A stretch of 64,000 nt of DNA from Kudoa neothunni. Taxonomy: Eukaryota; Cnidaria. The notes beneath the pieces are model-generated. The model was not told the DNA's origin. It did no database searches and saw only the letters and a program-made list of their open reading frames with translations. Both the position numbers and the translations under genes were made by a program. Below, piece by piece: positions 15,213-26,560 of the stretch. How positions within the stretch are numbered: the stretch's first letter is position 1; each line of letters starts with the position of its first letter. The DNA is taken from NCBI GenBank assembly GCA_964304625.1, contig OZ199840.1:4898001-4962000 (forward strand), given 5' to 3'.

Positions 15213-16713
15213 CAGCGTTGCCAACCCTAATTGCACAAATAAGAATTTTTTGTAAAAAAGGAACTAATATTTAATTATATGTGTAAATATCACGTTAATT
15301 TATAATTAACTCATAAACTTCGAATTTATGACATCATTTGGTCGATCTGTAGAAAAAGTTTCTCATTTGAACAAGGTTATCTGATGTAGAATACAATGTT
15401 CTATTTCTTTGGATGTTTTCGATAATTCCAGAAAAGAAAACGCTCTTTTCGGAGAAGCGTTAATCAGAGCTAAAAGAGGTAAAGATGTGCCGTATTTTTC
15501 GATAAACAATGGCCAAAAAGGCGATTGTTAATAATTTAATCAAAAAAAATTTGTTCGTGAGCCTTTTCAATTCCTTTAATTTCAAAAAATTGTATTACAG
15601 TCTTTCGTTCTATTTTTGAATAATACGTAACAACTATACCTAGATGAGGTTTTATTTTATGTGCGACCATTCATTCATTAAAATTAAGAAAAATTAGTCA
15701 AGTAGATAATATTTAGATTTTAATTTGTTTAGGTAATACCTAAAATTGGAATTTTTTGGAAACTGATAGCAAACACTTATAATGATAACTTAGTAGAAAA
15801 TGCCCATTCATTCGTGCAAATTTCGTTTTTTCGTGTTCGCGTCCTCTTTTAGTTACATTATGTCAAACTGGAGTGTGGAAAGTGTTGAAGAAACTTTGAA
15901 AGCTGGTAGACTTTTCTCTTGGAAGAATCTACAACGTCTTCTAAACATTGGGACAATTTCTGTTCCATCATTACTAAACACGGGGATGAAACATCCTAAA
16001 TTGATTCCATTGTTTGCACAAAGTGCAACAAAGCATTCCCTCACAAGTCGTCTTTCGAGAATAGGAAACTTCTTACTCGTAGTAAGTTACATACACAAAC
16101 AAATGGATATAAAAATTAGTGAATTATTTGTTTCACCTCCGTCTACTGTTAATTTAAACGTATCAGATCAGGTAATGATTGACATTAAAATTGCTAATTT
16201 TGTAGGTGAAACAATCTCCCCGTTTACAATAAAAAAAAGTTCATCGTTTACAGAGATGGTAAACTTTACATTTAACTTAGGCAACAAATTCAATGAAACT
16301 AGTGCTAGGCTTAAGATTTTATCCAAAAAATGCGTTAAAAAAATAATTATAAATGAGTATGAGCGCATGTATTTAAAAATGGAAAAATTAATGAAAACAA
16401 TAAATCACAATAGTATGTGCCTAATCGTTGATATTTGGACTGATAATGCCAAAATTAACTCATTCATTGATATATCAGTGTTGTTTGTTAAAAATTTCAC
16501 CCTTCAACATTTCAAATATGACATGATCTATTTTCCTATAAAACACTGCAGAAAATATAAATAGAATCTGCAAGGAATTTTGTACTAAATTTTCACTTGG
16601 AAAATCTGATTTAATAATTGTTTGTGACTCCGCAGCAAACAATCTATCAGGTCTAAAAGAATTCAACACAACGAGATGTGCTGCTCACCGCCTTTATACT
16701 GTTATATCTCAAG
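15213..16713 (+). pseudogene. Decayed hAT transposase with BED finger, truncated by a SINE
   Basis: A hAT-like left end (CAGCGTTGCCAACCCTA) starts at 15213. The coding remnant shows a BED zinc finger in one frame (SSKHWDNFCSIITKHGDE, then CTKCNKAFPHKSSFE near 15940-16060). A long frame follows from about 15800 to 16564 (ILSKKCVKKIIINEYERMY, CLIVDIWTD). Another frame then carries CDSAANNLSG and RCAAHRLYTVI, the hAT catalytic-domain signature. At least two frame changes and a stop inside the BED finger disable it. The coding similarity stops abruptly at 16713, where a SINE begins. The C-terminal half and right end are absent. Confidence 0.75.
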
Positions 16714-17165
16714 GTATAGCCGTGGGCAGATAGCACATCGGTGTGACACTCGGACTCAGAACCTTGAGGTAATAGGTTCTAATCAGCCAATGGTCAGACC
16801 ACTGCATCCATGTCGGTGGGTGTCTATCCCATATTTGGGAGCTATGGTTAAAGTGTACGCTCGCTGTGGAGTGGGATGCACTGTCAGCCAGATTTGCATG
16901 AATAGGAGTTTGAATCTCCGGAACCCATCGAAAGGCAAATAATTTGTGGTCCTCACACAGCGAACGTCCTTAAAGGGATAGGGTCTGAGGTGGTGGTCGC
17001 CCTGAGACGAGGATGTTTAATGGGTTAAAACCCCACACTACCACATAAAGATAAGCGACGGGATTTCATGTTACGTCCTGCGGTGCCTAAAGCGTTAATG
17101 GAAGAGGTCTGACCAGCCAGAATTCCACAACCTAATAAGTTGCGCCAGGGTTTTTGCCTTGTAAA
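16714..17165 (+). mobile_element. tRNA-derived SINE
   Basis: A stretch about 450 bp long, visibly richer in G and C than its surroundings. The head looks like a tRNA: an A-box-like TATAGCCGTGGGC near 16715, then CGGACTCAGAACCTTGAGG, then a B-box-like GGTTCTAATC at 16776. This order is typical of tRNA-related SINE heads. A body unrelated to tRNA follows, and an A-rich tail (AAAAAAAAC) ends near 17175. It lies between the broken hAT element and the promoter flank of copy C. Confidence 0.7.
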
Positions 17166-17405
17166 CAAAAAAAACATTAACAAACAGCAAAAACTTAAAC
17201 AGTCGCATCATCCACTACTGGGAAAAGTTGAGATTTCACACCATTATGGAATATGAAGAGATTGTTAATTCCATATTTCTAAGTAAAATATTTGTAAGAA
17301 TTTCTAAAAATAGAAATTTTAGATTTATTTTTAATAATCCATATTTGTTTTGCTTGCAAATTTTAATCCTATTCATAAAATTCTTTAATGTCCAATTGAA
17401 ATATT

Positions 17406-17437
17406 CAGTTTGATAAATATTACGATAATTTTCGTAT
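17406..17437 (+). promoter_or_regulatory. Conserved upstream block of copy C
   Basis: CAGTTTGATAAATATTACGA followed by TAATTTTCGTAT, 22-53 bp before the start codon at 17459. It is the counterpart of the blocks before copies B and D, and homology extends upstream to about 17170, where the SINE tail ends. Confidence 0.55.
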
Positions 17438-17458
17438 ATAAATTACACATAAAATAAA

Positions 17459-20309
17459 ATGAAACTACTGGTGCACTTCTTTGGAATTTTATTTCTTATT
17501 TCTGGTAATTAATAATTAAATTTTTAATATTTTAATAAAATATAGCTACGTTAGTTTCACTTGATGTGGGAACTGTTGATGTTCAACTTCCTGTTGGAGA
17601 ACAAGCTGCGGCTGCGGTACAAACTCAAAGTTCTAAACAAGCTCCTGCAAAGGCACTCAGTTACTCCGTTTTAAAAGGAGAGAGTGAAATAAAGGTTCGA
17701 TTAAAACTGACTGGTAGTGATTTTGATGGATCTAAAAGATGTTATATCCAAAAGTCTGCTGAAGACGTTAACAGTTATACAGACATAGATACATGTTCTG
17801 GTAGTGTGGGTCAGTTCCCAAATAATAATTGTTGTAGAACATGTGTGGGAGATGACAATAAATTGACCTTTGATAAATTTTCACCAAGGACTAAGTATGT
17901 GGTGGTTTTTACTGGGGACGCTACAGCAACAACAATCCAAAAAACTAATGATGGAACAGTATTCGGACTTGAATTAGGTAAACTAATGAGGTTTTATGTT
18001 TTCTTAATTCGTCATTAGCATTATTGGTTAATCCACAAGTTACAATAACAATCACAGAAGATAAGAAACTAAAATTAAGCACTGTCACATGCAAATCAGT
18101 TGCATGTCCCATATATTACAAAGGAGTACAATACGCAGCAGGAACTGCTTCAAGTACTAGTAATGATAACGAAGTGGAATTTGATTTGATGATACCTCAT
18201 TACGAAATGAGATGTGGTGGCTATCCAAGTTTCTTTTATAAATTGCAAAACACATATACTTTGATGAATATGGATGTTTATAAACCACAATATTATGTTA
18301 AATATAATGATAATGGTAAAAGTAAATATTTGATAAAATTCACAAACAAATTTCCCTTCGAAATATGTCGATTCAGTATTAAAGATAAGGATACTCCAGT
18401 TGATGCGGGTACAAATAATGAATATACTTCAAATTGTGGCGGAACAAAAAAAGAGTGTTACGCTCCTTGTAATGATGTCGAATTAACTTTTACTGCTTCA
18501 AAAACTATAGTCGATGTATTAATTCAAACCAGACATTTTTCTTTGAAAAAAGATAACACGAATTATTCCGGATATCACCAGAAAAAATTTGGTAATTTGA
18601 ATATTTTAACTTATAAATAATCCCTCTTAGTTGTGACTGAACCTTCCGCATCTGGGAGTGCATTATTATCTAACACCAAAAAAGATGGTGTCACTTTGAA
18701 TGTTCCTCTATTTAATCCATCAGAAGACAACAAATTTGACAGTTGTACGGTGGCCTATTATGCAGCTGACAAACCACCACGAACTGATGGGGCAGGTGCT
18801 AAATGTGGTGGTTCGACTAGCTCATGTAAAACTGACTGCAACACTGCTTTAACAATAACTGAACTTTCAAATGGTAAACCATATATACTTACAATCACAC
18901 TCACAAAAACAACTGAATCCGCCTCAAACTTTAAAGAGCACATATTCTTTCGAACGGGTAGAGATATATATAAGTAATAATTTGTATTGATAATACTATA
19001 GAAAACGATAACACAAAAACCTTTTCTGCTGTAAAACCAACTTTAGGCGAAAGAACCGCATCGATCAAGGCTATAGATGGCGTCGAATCTTTAAAACCTG
19101 TAGATATTACATGTGCTTATTATATTAGTCCCCGAGGAAAGGATGTGTACGTTTGTGCAATGTGCGTCGATAGCTATCCCTGTCGTGGTTACTGCAAGGA
19201 GACACAAACAATTGTTGGATTAAAATCAGGAACAGAATATGACCTTAAAGTTGTTGCTCATAAGGACTATGGCACCAAAATACATCAGATCACAACAGGT
19301 ATATAATTAGTTAAAAAAATAAATAATGAATTTTAAGTGAAATCAACACTCACACTTGAGAAGCAATTTGTTGATAAGGGTTTCAAAATAATAGGAACAC
19401 TGTCTACCCCAGATGATACAGCTAAATGCCATTATAATGTCGAAATTAAAAATGGAGACAAATATAAGTTGATTTATCAATGTCCACAGGCATCTATTTC
19501 TACAGAACCAACAAAAGGATCCACTGTTAAATCTAATTCACCATCGTTATCTTCATGTACTGAGATTCCTTTATGTTCCGAAATATTATTCACTAACAAT
19601 TACGACCGATTAAAAAAATATCGTGTAGCAGTAACTACAGTCGATGGAAGAGTGGAAGCTAACCTTGAAATCCCAGAAAGTAAAATTTTTTCAAAAATCT
19701 CATATTACAATTATAAATAATATAAATGAATAAAATTAGATCCCCTACCAACAAACCAAGATTTAAACAAACAAATTATAATAAGCATAAAACGTGATGG
19801 AAACAAATTAAAAATCACCACGGTACTGCCACAGGGAATAGCCGAAGGCACTTGTGGTTGGGAATTAAGAGATTCAACCAATCCTGATAAAGTTTTAATT
19901 AAATCATGTAATGGGGAAAACGATGGAGGTTGTGCAAGACTTCCAAAATGTAAAGAATTTGAAATCGTTGACGTTGAAGACACAAACGATTATCATTTGA
20001 CGGTTTACGTAAGCAATGACCAATCAATCAAAGGAAGTAGTGAAATCAAGAAAGGTGAATATGAACCGTCATTAAATTATTCATTCCATTTTAGGTGAAA
20101 CGTTTGATACAATGAAATCTACGTAATCTGATTCTCATTTAACTAGTTTATTTATATTTTTATTTTAGATCCAAAAATACCATGTAAAAATACATATTAC
20201 TGCTATATATTAACATAATTAATTATATAGAATAATACTAGTAGCAGCTGTTGTAGGTGTGGTTGTCCTTGCAGCGGTTATAGTTGTTTTCATAAAGAAG
20301 AAGAATTAG
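17459..20309 (+). CDS. Surface-protein family copy C, complete, 817 aa
   Basis: Exons 17459-17504, 17546-17977, 18019-18591, 18631-18957, 19002-19298, 19338-19679, 19740-20054, 20095-20122, 20169-20183 and 20231-20309 sum to 2454 nt. Introns are 39-60 bp, GT-AG. The signal peptide is MKLLVHFFGILFLISA. Domain 1 (exon 2) has CCRTC and [10 protein letters not shown]; exon 3 has [16 protein letters not shown] and CYAPC; exon 4 has YAADKPP and [10 protein letters not shown]; exon 5 has [11 protein letters not shown] and GTEYDLKVV; exons 6 and 7 have paired Cys and a final Tyr/Val strand. The C-terminus is a hydrophobic helix ([19 protein letters not shown]) then FIKKKN. Against B and D it lacks 66 nt of exon 6. 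Likely a secreted or cell-surface adhesive protein; the role is unknown. Confidence 0.9.
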
Positions 20310-20844
20310 CCAACTAATATTTAATTAATAACTTTATTTATTATATAGAACCTTTCCTAGCTAAATGTTTGAATTTTACCTCGTCTTTTTTATAATTATT
20401 CTTAATTTCATCAAAGTTGATAGTTAGAGTAGGTAATTGATAGTATCCTAACTTAACATTTAATTGAATTCGCGCTAGCACACAAATATTCAATTTAAAT
20501 CACGGCAAATTAATGATGAATATTTTCGTGTTAATCTAATTGACTAATAGTCAACAACAACAATTTTGGAAATTTCACATACGTATTTATCTTTTAAAAT
20601 GTTAATTATGTTTGTAAAAAATTCATTAAATACGAATGCTAATTTAAAATTTTAAATGTGTTATTAGATTTGGAGTTGTTACTTCCCCTAGGACTAGATA
20701 AACCGCACATGCGGATTATTCGGATCCGTTAAGGGTGCCAGAGGTTGGGGTTTTTATGGTCACCTTGGGTTCTTGGAGGGTTTTTTCATTTTTAAAAAAT
20801 CTTAGATTTTTATAGAAAACTAGTAAACTTTTAATAATAGCATA
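20310..20844. other. 3' flank of copy C, duplicated in copies B and D
   Basis: To about 20530 it aligns by eye with the 3' flanks of copy D (for example TAGGTAATTGATAGTATCCTA) and of copy B, showing that the duplicated unit extended several hundred bases past the stop codon. Nothing recognisable lies in 20530-20844. Confidence 0.55.
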
Positions 20845-21139
20845 AAATTTTGGTAATGGTATAGTGTGTAGCTCCCAAAATTCTGCCCCTTGCGCATCTG
20901 TAAATTTACCGAAATAAGACCGATTCGAATATTTACAATTTTAAAATATGGGCCAACTATACATCTTTTTCAAATTACAATTATAAAATTTTTTCATCAA
21001 TCTTCGTTCGTCTCATCGCGATACGCTCACTAGAATGCGCATTCAACATTGATGTAATTTTCTACTTGTAATTTATTTAATAATGAACTTTTAACTTAAG
21101 ACCCATTAAATTATTATTATTTTAATAATACTTTTACCT
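20845..21139 (+). repeat. Left member of an inverted repeat pair flanking piggyBac
   Basis: About 295 bp that reappears inverted at 24670-24964. Shared landmarks are AATTTTGGTAATGGTATA at the outer edge, CGCTCACTAGAATGCG in the middle and TTTTCTACTTGTAATTTATT inside. Similarity by eye is around 80%. It could be two copies of a non-autonomous repeat or the long TIRs of one element later invaded by piggyBac. Confidence 0.7.
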
Positions 21140-21399
21140 CATGGTAGTATTGTTAGGGTGATTTATAATAAAACGTCTCTTTTGACAAAAATAAGACGAT
21201 AGATGTAACTTTTATTGCACATACCTATATATAACATTTGTTTAACAAATTTTCTAGCTTATGAATTTTTTAATTCCTCGTTGAATGTGTCTACAGTAAG
21301 TTAAGCGACAAATAAATGGATCATATCTATTTTCTTACGTCATTGACGCAATTTAATGAGGCAATAATAAATATAATAATGTATTATTATCGTGATTAA

Positions 21400-23601
21400 C
21401 CCTCCAAGTAAAATGGGATGTATTTCCACCCCAGGAGATTGTTGATGACAATTTTGTCCCATTACAGACGCGATAGATACAATTCATATTTCTGCTAAAT
21501 TTTTAAATTTATGTAACACGTAAAACGCGAAGACAAAATTAAAATTTTTTTTATTGTGACTTTAATTAACGCTAAAACAGCTTCCGAGTAAAATTGGGGT
21601 GTATTTACATCCCAAGTTTTTTGATATAATTATTTAAACTATTTTTAGAAATATATTTGGAACTTTTAGATAATTCTAATGGTAAAATAACCCCTAAACT
21701 GACAATAACTTATTTAGTTTAATGAATACGCGCGCGAAAAGTAATGAGTTAATGTGATTACAGTGGTAGTTGTTCTGATTATGATTTCTTATTTGATGAT
21801 AATATATCATCAGATAATGAACATTGTACCATTAATGTACCACCATTCTCATTAGTTGATAAACATGGAGTGCTGTGGACAACCGAAAAACCCATAGCCT
21901 CTAGAACGTCAGCTGGAAATGTTATAAATATTCATCCAGACCTTTCTCATCATATATCTCAAAATGTTGACGAATCTGTTGACAATGCCAAGGTGTTATT
22001 TAATCATGATATGTACAAAGTTATTTTAAAATTAACAAACGAATATGGAGAAAAATTGTTTGGTCATGCTTGGATAAAATTAGACGAAACCGAACTTGAT
22101 AGCTTTATCAGATGTTTAATTTTAATGAGCATATATAAAATCAACCATGAACCTGTTAAGGAATTATTTGGATATGAAGAAGGACGAAAAATATACCTTG
22201 ATCTTTTGTCATTAACAAGATTTCGACAAATTATAGGGGCACTTCACTTTGATGACTCTGAAACTAACTTACTTGAGAAAAGTTAACGCCAAATTTTGGC
22301 ATATCGGGGATCTTTGGAACATTTGGGTTGGTTTACTTAATCGTAGCTTTCGCCCATATGAAGATCTCTGCGTCGACGAACAACTTGTTGCATTAACAGG
22401 TCGCTGCAAATTCAGTGTATGCCTATGAAGCCTGCCAAGTATGGGATTAAGTTTTTTCTTGGTTGAACCTAGATCAACATATGTTTGCAATTTGTCCGTC
22501 GTCTTGGGTAAGCGGTCTCAGAATGGCACAAGAACTGTTAATGATGGGAAAAACATTGTTTTGCAACTTACTGAACCAATCATAAAATCTGGACGGAACA
22601 TTGTTTGTGACAACTTTTTCACATCAATTGAGTTAGCTGATGAGTTGTTAAATAAAAAACTTACAATTATCGGAGCCATGCGTGCAAACAAGCGTGACAT
22701 TCCATTCTATCTACGACCTCAAAGAGACACCCCGTTATATTCGCCTCTTTTTGTATTTAATAACAAATAGATGATATTAAGTTATTTACTGAGGAAGAAC
22801 AAGCCTGTATATATGCTTTGTTCATCTTCAAGTAATACACGCTGCAACTGAAGTGCCATTTAAGCCTGACATTGTATCACAGTATAATTCGATAAAAGGG
22901 GGAGTTGATACCATCGCAAGGTTAGTGGCTTCAATTAGTGTCAGAAGAATCAATCGTCGTTGGCAACAAATTTTGTCTTTCAATATGATCGATATTACCT
23001 TGATAAATGCTTTTTGCATATTCAAGGAACTCTTCTGTTTGTCTTATCAGAAGAGATTTCTTGAGAATGATGATTGAGCAAATGGTACGTCCACTGTTAT
23101 CAATAAAAAGTCAAAGTATTCAACCCTACATTAGACTTATTGTAGCACGGGAAACGACTCTTCAAGGCAGATGTCGATTATTTGAGAGAAAAAATGACAA
23201 AAAACTTCCTAAAAGTGTGGATTTTGTGATAATTTTTATTGAATAAAATAGTCGTAATGTATTCGTCTTATCTGTTGTAATAAATAATACACATATTAGT
23301 TTGTCTATTTGTTGATTTTTATGTGTACTTACAGTTCTAAAAAATTGGTCAATTTTCTTTGTACGATTAAGGTTGAGCATTAATAGATGCATGTAAATTT
23401 TTCTGAGCGCCAATACATCCAAGTATACCCACGCGTACGCATCGAATGTTTAACAATGTTTTCTCGTTAATTACACAAAACTTTTTCTCATTACACGGGA
23501 ATTTATATCTATTATTTACCAATAATTTGGTTAAAAAACCTGGGGTGTATTTACACTATAATTTTACTCGGAAGGTGTAAATTTTCATGTGTCTTAGAGG
23601 G
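21400..23601 (+). mobile_element. piggyBac element 1
   Basis: The left end CCCTCCAAGTAAAATGGG at 21400 is preceded by TTAA; the right end, inverted, CCCTCTAAGACACATG at 23601 is followed by CTAA, a decayed TTAA. Subterminal inverted copies of TTCCGAGTAAAATT plus GGGGTGTATTTACA occur at about 21585-21625 and 23535-23580. Size (2.2 kb), TTAA target and gene content identify piggyBac. Confidence 0.88.
21750..23077 (+). pseudogene. Broken piggyBac transposase
   Basis: Pieces of a DDE_Tnp_1_7 transposase in order: an acidic N-terminus, a core (21870-22286: KILFxY-like region, LTRFRQIIGALHFDD), the segment 22441-22770 (NIVCDNFFTSIELADELL, a piggyBac hallmark with the catalytic Asp, then GAMRANKRDIP), and the C-terminal segment 22853-23077 (SQYNSIKGGVDTIARLV, RRINRRWQQI). 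Frameshifts near 22280 and 22430 and a stop at about 22770 separate them. No Cys-rich C-terminal tail is evident. Inactive. Confidence 0.88.
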
Positions 23602-24669
23602 CTAAGTATAAATATGTTAAACTCGTTTTTATTGATGCTCTCGATAAATCGTCGTTTATGATTTTAAAAGTACTCATAAATTTCTTCGATATATCCCATA
23701 TAATATTGTAATTATACAAAAAACCGATAACGAAATTAATTTATGTTTAAACCAGGTGCCTGCCTCCATGAGCCAAATATGGTTTAGCTTATAATTATAG
23801 ACAATCGCACAACTACTAATTATAAAACCCAAATACATTGAATGTCATACTTAATTATGCTTGGTTCTAAATTTCTCAACAACTTCAAAATAAATAACAA
23901 ATAAGTAAGTCGAAACAGATGAATAAATTAATATGTAATTATTTAATAGCCATCTACCACATGAAAATAAACAAGATATTGAAAACAAACAAAATTTTAT
24001 TTTAATTCATGGTTAAATGCCAGTCACTCGGGTACAAGGTAGGTATCTTGTTAAGAATACAACCTAAAAATTCACAATAATCATTCTAAATTGATCGCAA
24101 CCATTCTTCATGTAGATAACAATCCAATAGATTTTTAAGTACACTTTGAGTATATATATGAATATTTTCCGATAATTTGGTTGCCATCTTCAGATGATGA
24201 ATCATTACTTATTCTTCTTCTTATATTTTTAATTTTTAACGAATTACGCCTGCAACAATTTTCGCATTTGTCAGGGCTTCGGAGTAAATTTTTCTCGACT
24301 ACGAATTTCATTAGTTTTCTCTCTATCAAGTAGTAAACTGTAAAATTGGCGCTGACCCTTGATTAACATCATGATGTGGAGACAGTCTAACAAAGCGCCA
24401 GCCAGAAATCATGCATTCTCAGAATTCCTATTACTGTGGTTAATATTATACATTAAAACCCGTGAGTTTTGTTTTTAATTAAGAAAAGTATGGAGATTAA
24501 GTATTCACTATTTATTCTTGTATATTGAATTAAGGATTCACAAGGGAACATAAGTTATATTAAAATTATAAATTTAGATAAGCATTAGAGAGCAATAAAA
24601 GTATTCACTGATTCTACATATTCTCCATACATAATAATGCTGATTCCTATCAAAACCTATTAACAAAAG
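23602..24669. other. Intergenic, no gene seen
   Basis: AT-rich sequence between piggyBac element 1 and the right inverted repeat. No ORF with a recognisable domain; the only short GC-rich patch is around 24345-24415. Confidence 0.45.
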
Positions 24670-24964
24670 GTAAAAATATCATTAAAAAAATAATAATTTA
24701 ATGAGCAATAAGTTAAAAAGTCATCATCAAATAAATTACAAGTAGAAAATTACATAAATGTTAAATACGCATTCTAGTGAGCGTGTCTCGATATGAATCG
24801 AATGAAGGTTAATGCAAAAATTTTATAATTGTAATTCTAAATTAATGTGTGGTTAGCCCATATTTTAAAATCGTAATAACTCAATTTTTAATAAAATCAG
24901 GAAGATAAGAGTTGCGCAACAGGCTTTATTTTTGGAGCTACATATTATACCATTACCAAAATTA
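24670..24964 (-). repeat. Right member of the inverted repeat pair
   Basis: Inverted copy of 20845-21139 with the same landmarks in reverse order; the outer edge is CATTACCAAAATT. See the left member for interpretation. Confidence 0.7.
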
Positions 24965-25088
24965 CAAGTCGTTTTGATCACATTGTCATTTTGGCGAGTA
25001 CATTTATAACATCTTTTTTAATTTGTTTAACGTGATATTTCCTCAAAAATATTATGTTCTGGAATATCTATAATAGATTTCTTTTAAA

Positions 25089-26560
25089 TTAATCATATTG
25101 ATTACTTTTATTTTCAATTTGCGATTGTAACAGTTGCATCGCTAAAGTCTTAAGGAAATCTTTCCTTTGCACTTTTATATTTATTTTGAGACCATATATA
25201 ATGTATGAATTAATAAAAGTTACGTATAATGAAGTGTGAAAAATAACAGCTGGTCTTCTTTTAATTTTTCTATGACTGGAATAACTGGCATACATTTGAT
25301 CTATTGTGTCAACTCTTCCTCTAGAGGATTAGTTGTAAAAATTAATCATCTCAGGAAGCTTTTTTGGATGCTTCGTATCGATAATGGGCTTGTGATGAAA
25401 CCAACTTAGAATAGGGACGGATTTTTTCTTTTTGGATACATAGGATAATAATGTAAGATTTTTTGTAAATGAAAATTTTGATGTAAATTGCTCTCGTGTT
25501 TTTGAAGGTAAATGAGTGGAGGGGATTTCTTTTTTATTCTTTCTTATAGTCCAAACCACAGTCATGCCATTGTTTAGAAATTCTTCAAAAAGTGGGACAG
25601 AAATGAACCAATTGTCAAAAGTTATATTTCTCCCATATTGTAACACTGATTTTACAAGACGCATTATTAAACGCTGTGGAGAATTATCAACTTTATATAC
25701 ACTGCCACATTGATTAAGCTCCAATGTATACCTCAAGGTTTAGTGTATAATCTGTTTTAGAGTCACATAAATTAGAATCTTTATGCCATATTTGGAAGGT
25801 TTTGATGGAATATATTGTTTGAAAATACATCGTCCTCAAAACGACCTCAGCATTTCGTCAATAGTGAGATACTCTGTGGGGCTGTAATATTTCATAAATT
25901 CGGAGTTGATATAATTGAAAATATCTCTTATTTTGGAAAATTTATCCTGATTTGAGTTCACTGATTCGGTAGAATCATCGTTATAGCGTAGGTATCTTTT
26001 TAAAAGTTTAAATCTGTTACTGCTGAACTGAATGTCTTTCTGAGAATAGCGAAACCAAAATCCTCATCAGTCGAAGTTCCTGCATATCTTTTAGATTCTC
26101 TTTTTTTTACCTAAAAAATAGTGTAGACCAATAAATTCCTTCAATTCATAAAAATCGAATTCAACGCAATCCCGTAATCTTGTGAAATTTGATTGTATCT
26201 TCTTCATATGATTATTTGCAAACGTCAATATTCGAGGTAGTATTTCATCAGTAATGAATAGACCCAAAATTCGAGACTATGTATACGTCATCAGGGATTT
26301 TTATTTGATGTTTCTCCATAATCATATCATGCTTCCTTTTCTTTGAAAATAGTCCTACAAGCCTCTGGCACCAATCAAATTTAGTAGTTAGTAACTCTGG
26401 ATTCAAAATAGACGACGTGTTATCTCTATGTTCATCTATGTCACTTTGGAGCTATTATTCTCGCATTCATCATCAAAAAAACATGGTACACACGAAATTT
26501 GAGCTATATGAATCTGACTTGGAAAAATCAGATTCATCGTTATGGAAGTTGCAAAATCTG
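25089..26560 (-). pseudogene. piggyBac element 2, broken transposase
   Basis: A second, unrelated piggyBac lineage on the minus strand. From its N-terminal side (about 26560) come an acidic stretch, then FMKYYSPTEYLTIDEML (near 25880), then the open segment 25736-25329 (GRNITFDNWFISVPLFEEF, WTIRKNKKEIP), then RGRVDTIDQMYASYS and the C-terminal piece 25295-25089 (KDFLKTLAMQLLQ). A TAA interrupts the frame after EMINFYN (about 25337), and further frame changes lie upstream. No TTAA-type ends were found, so element boundaries are open. Confidence 0.82.

Noticed and set aside
17165-17250. Continuation of the hAT transposase after the SINE
   Set aside because: The sequence aligns better with the upstream flanks of copies B and D.
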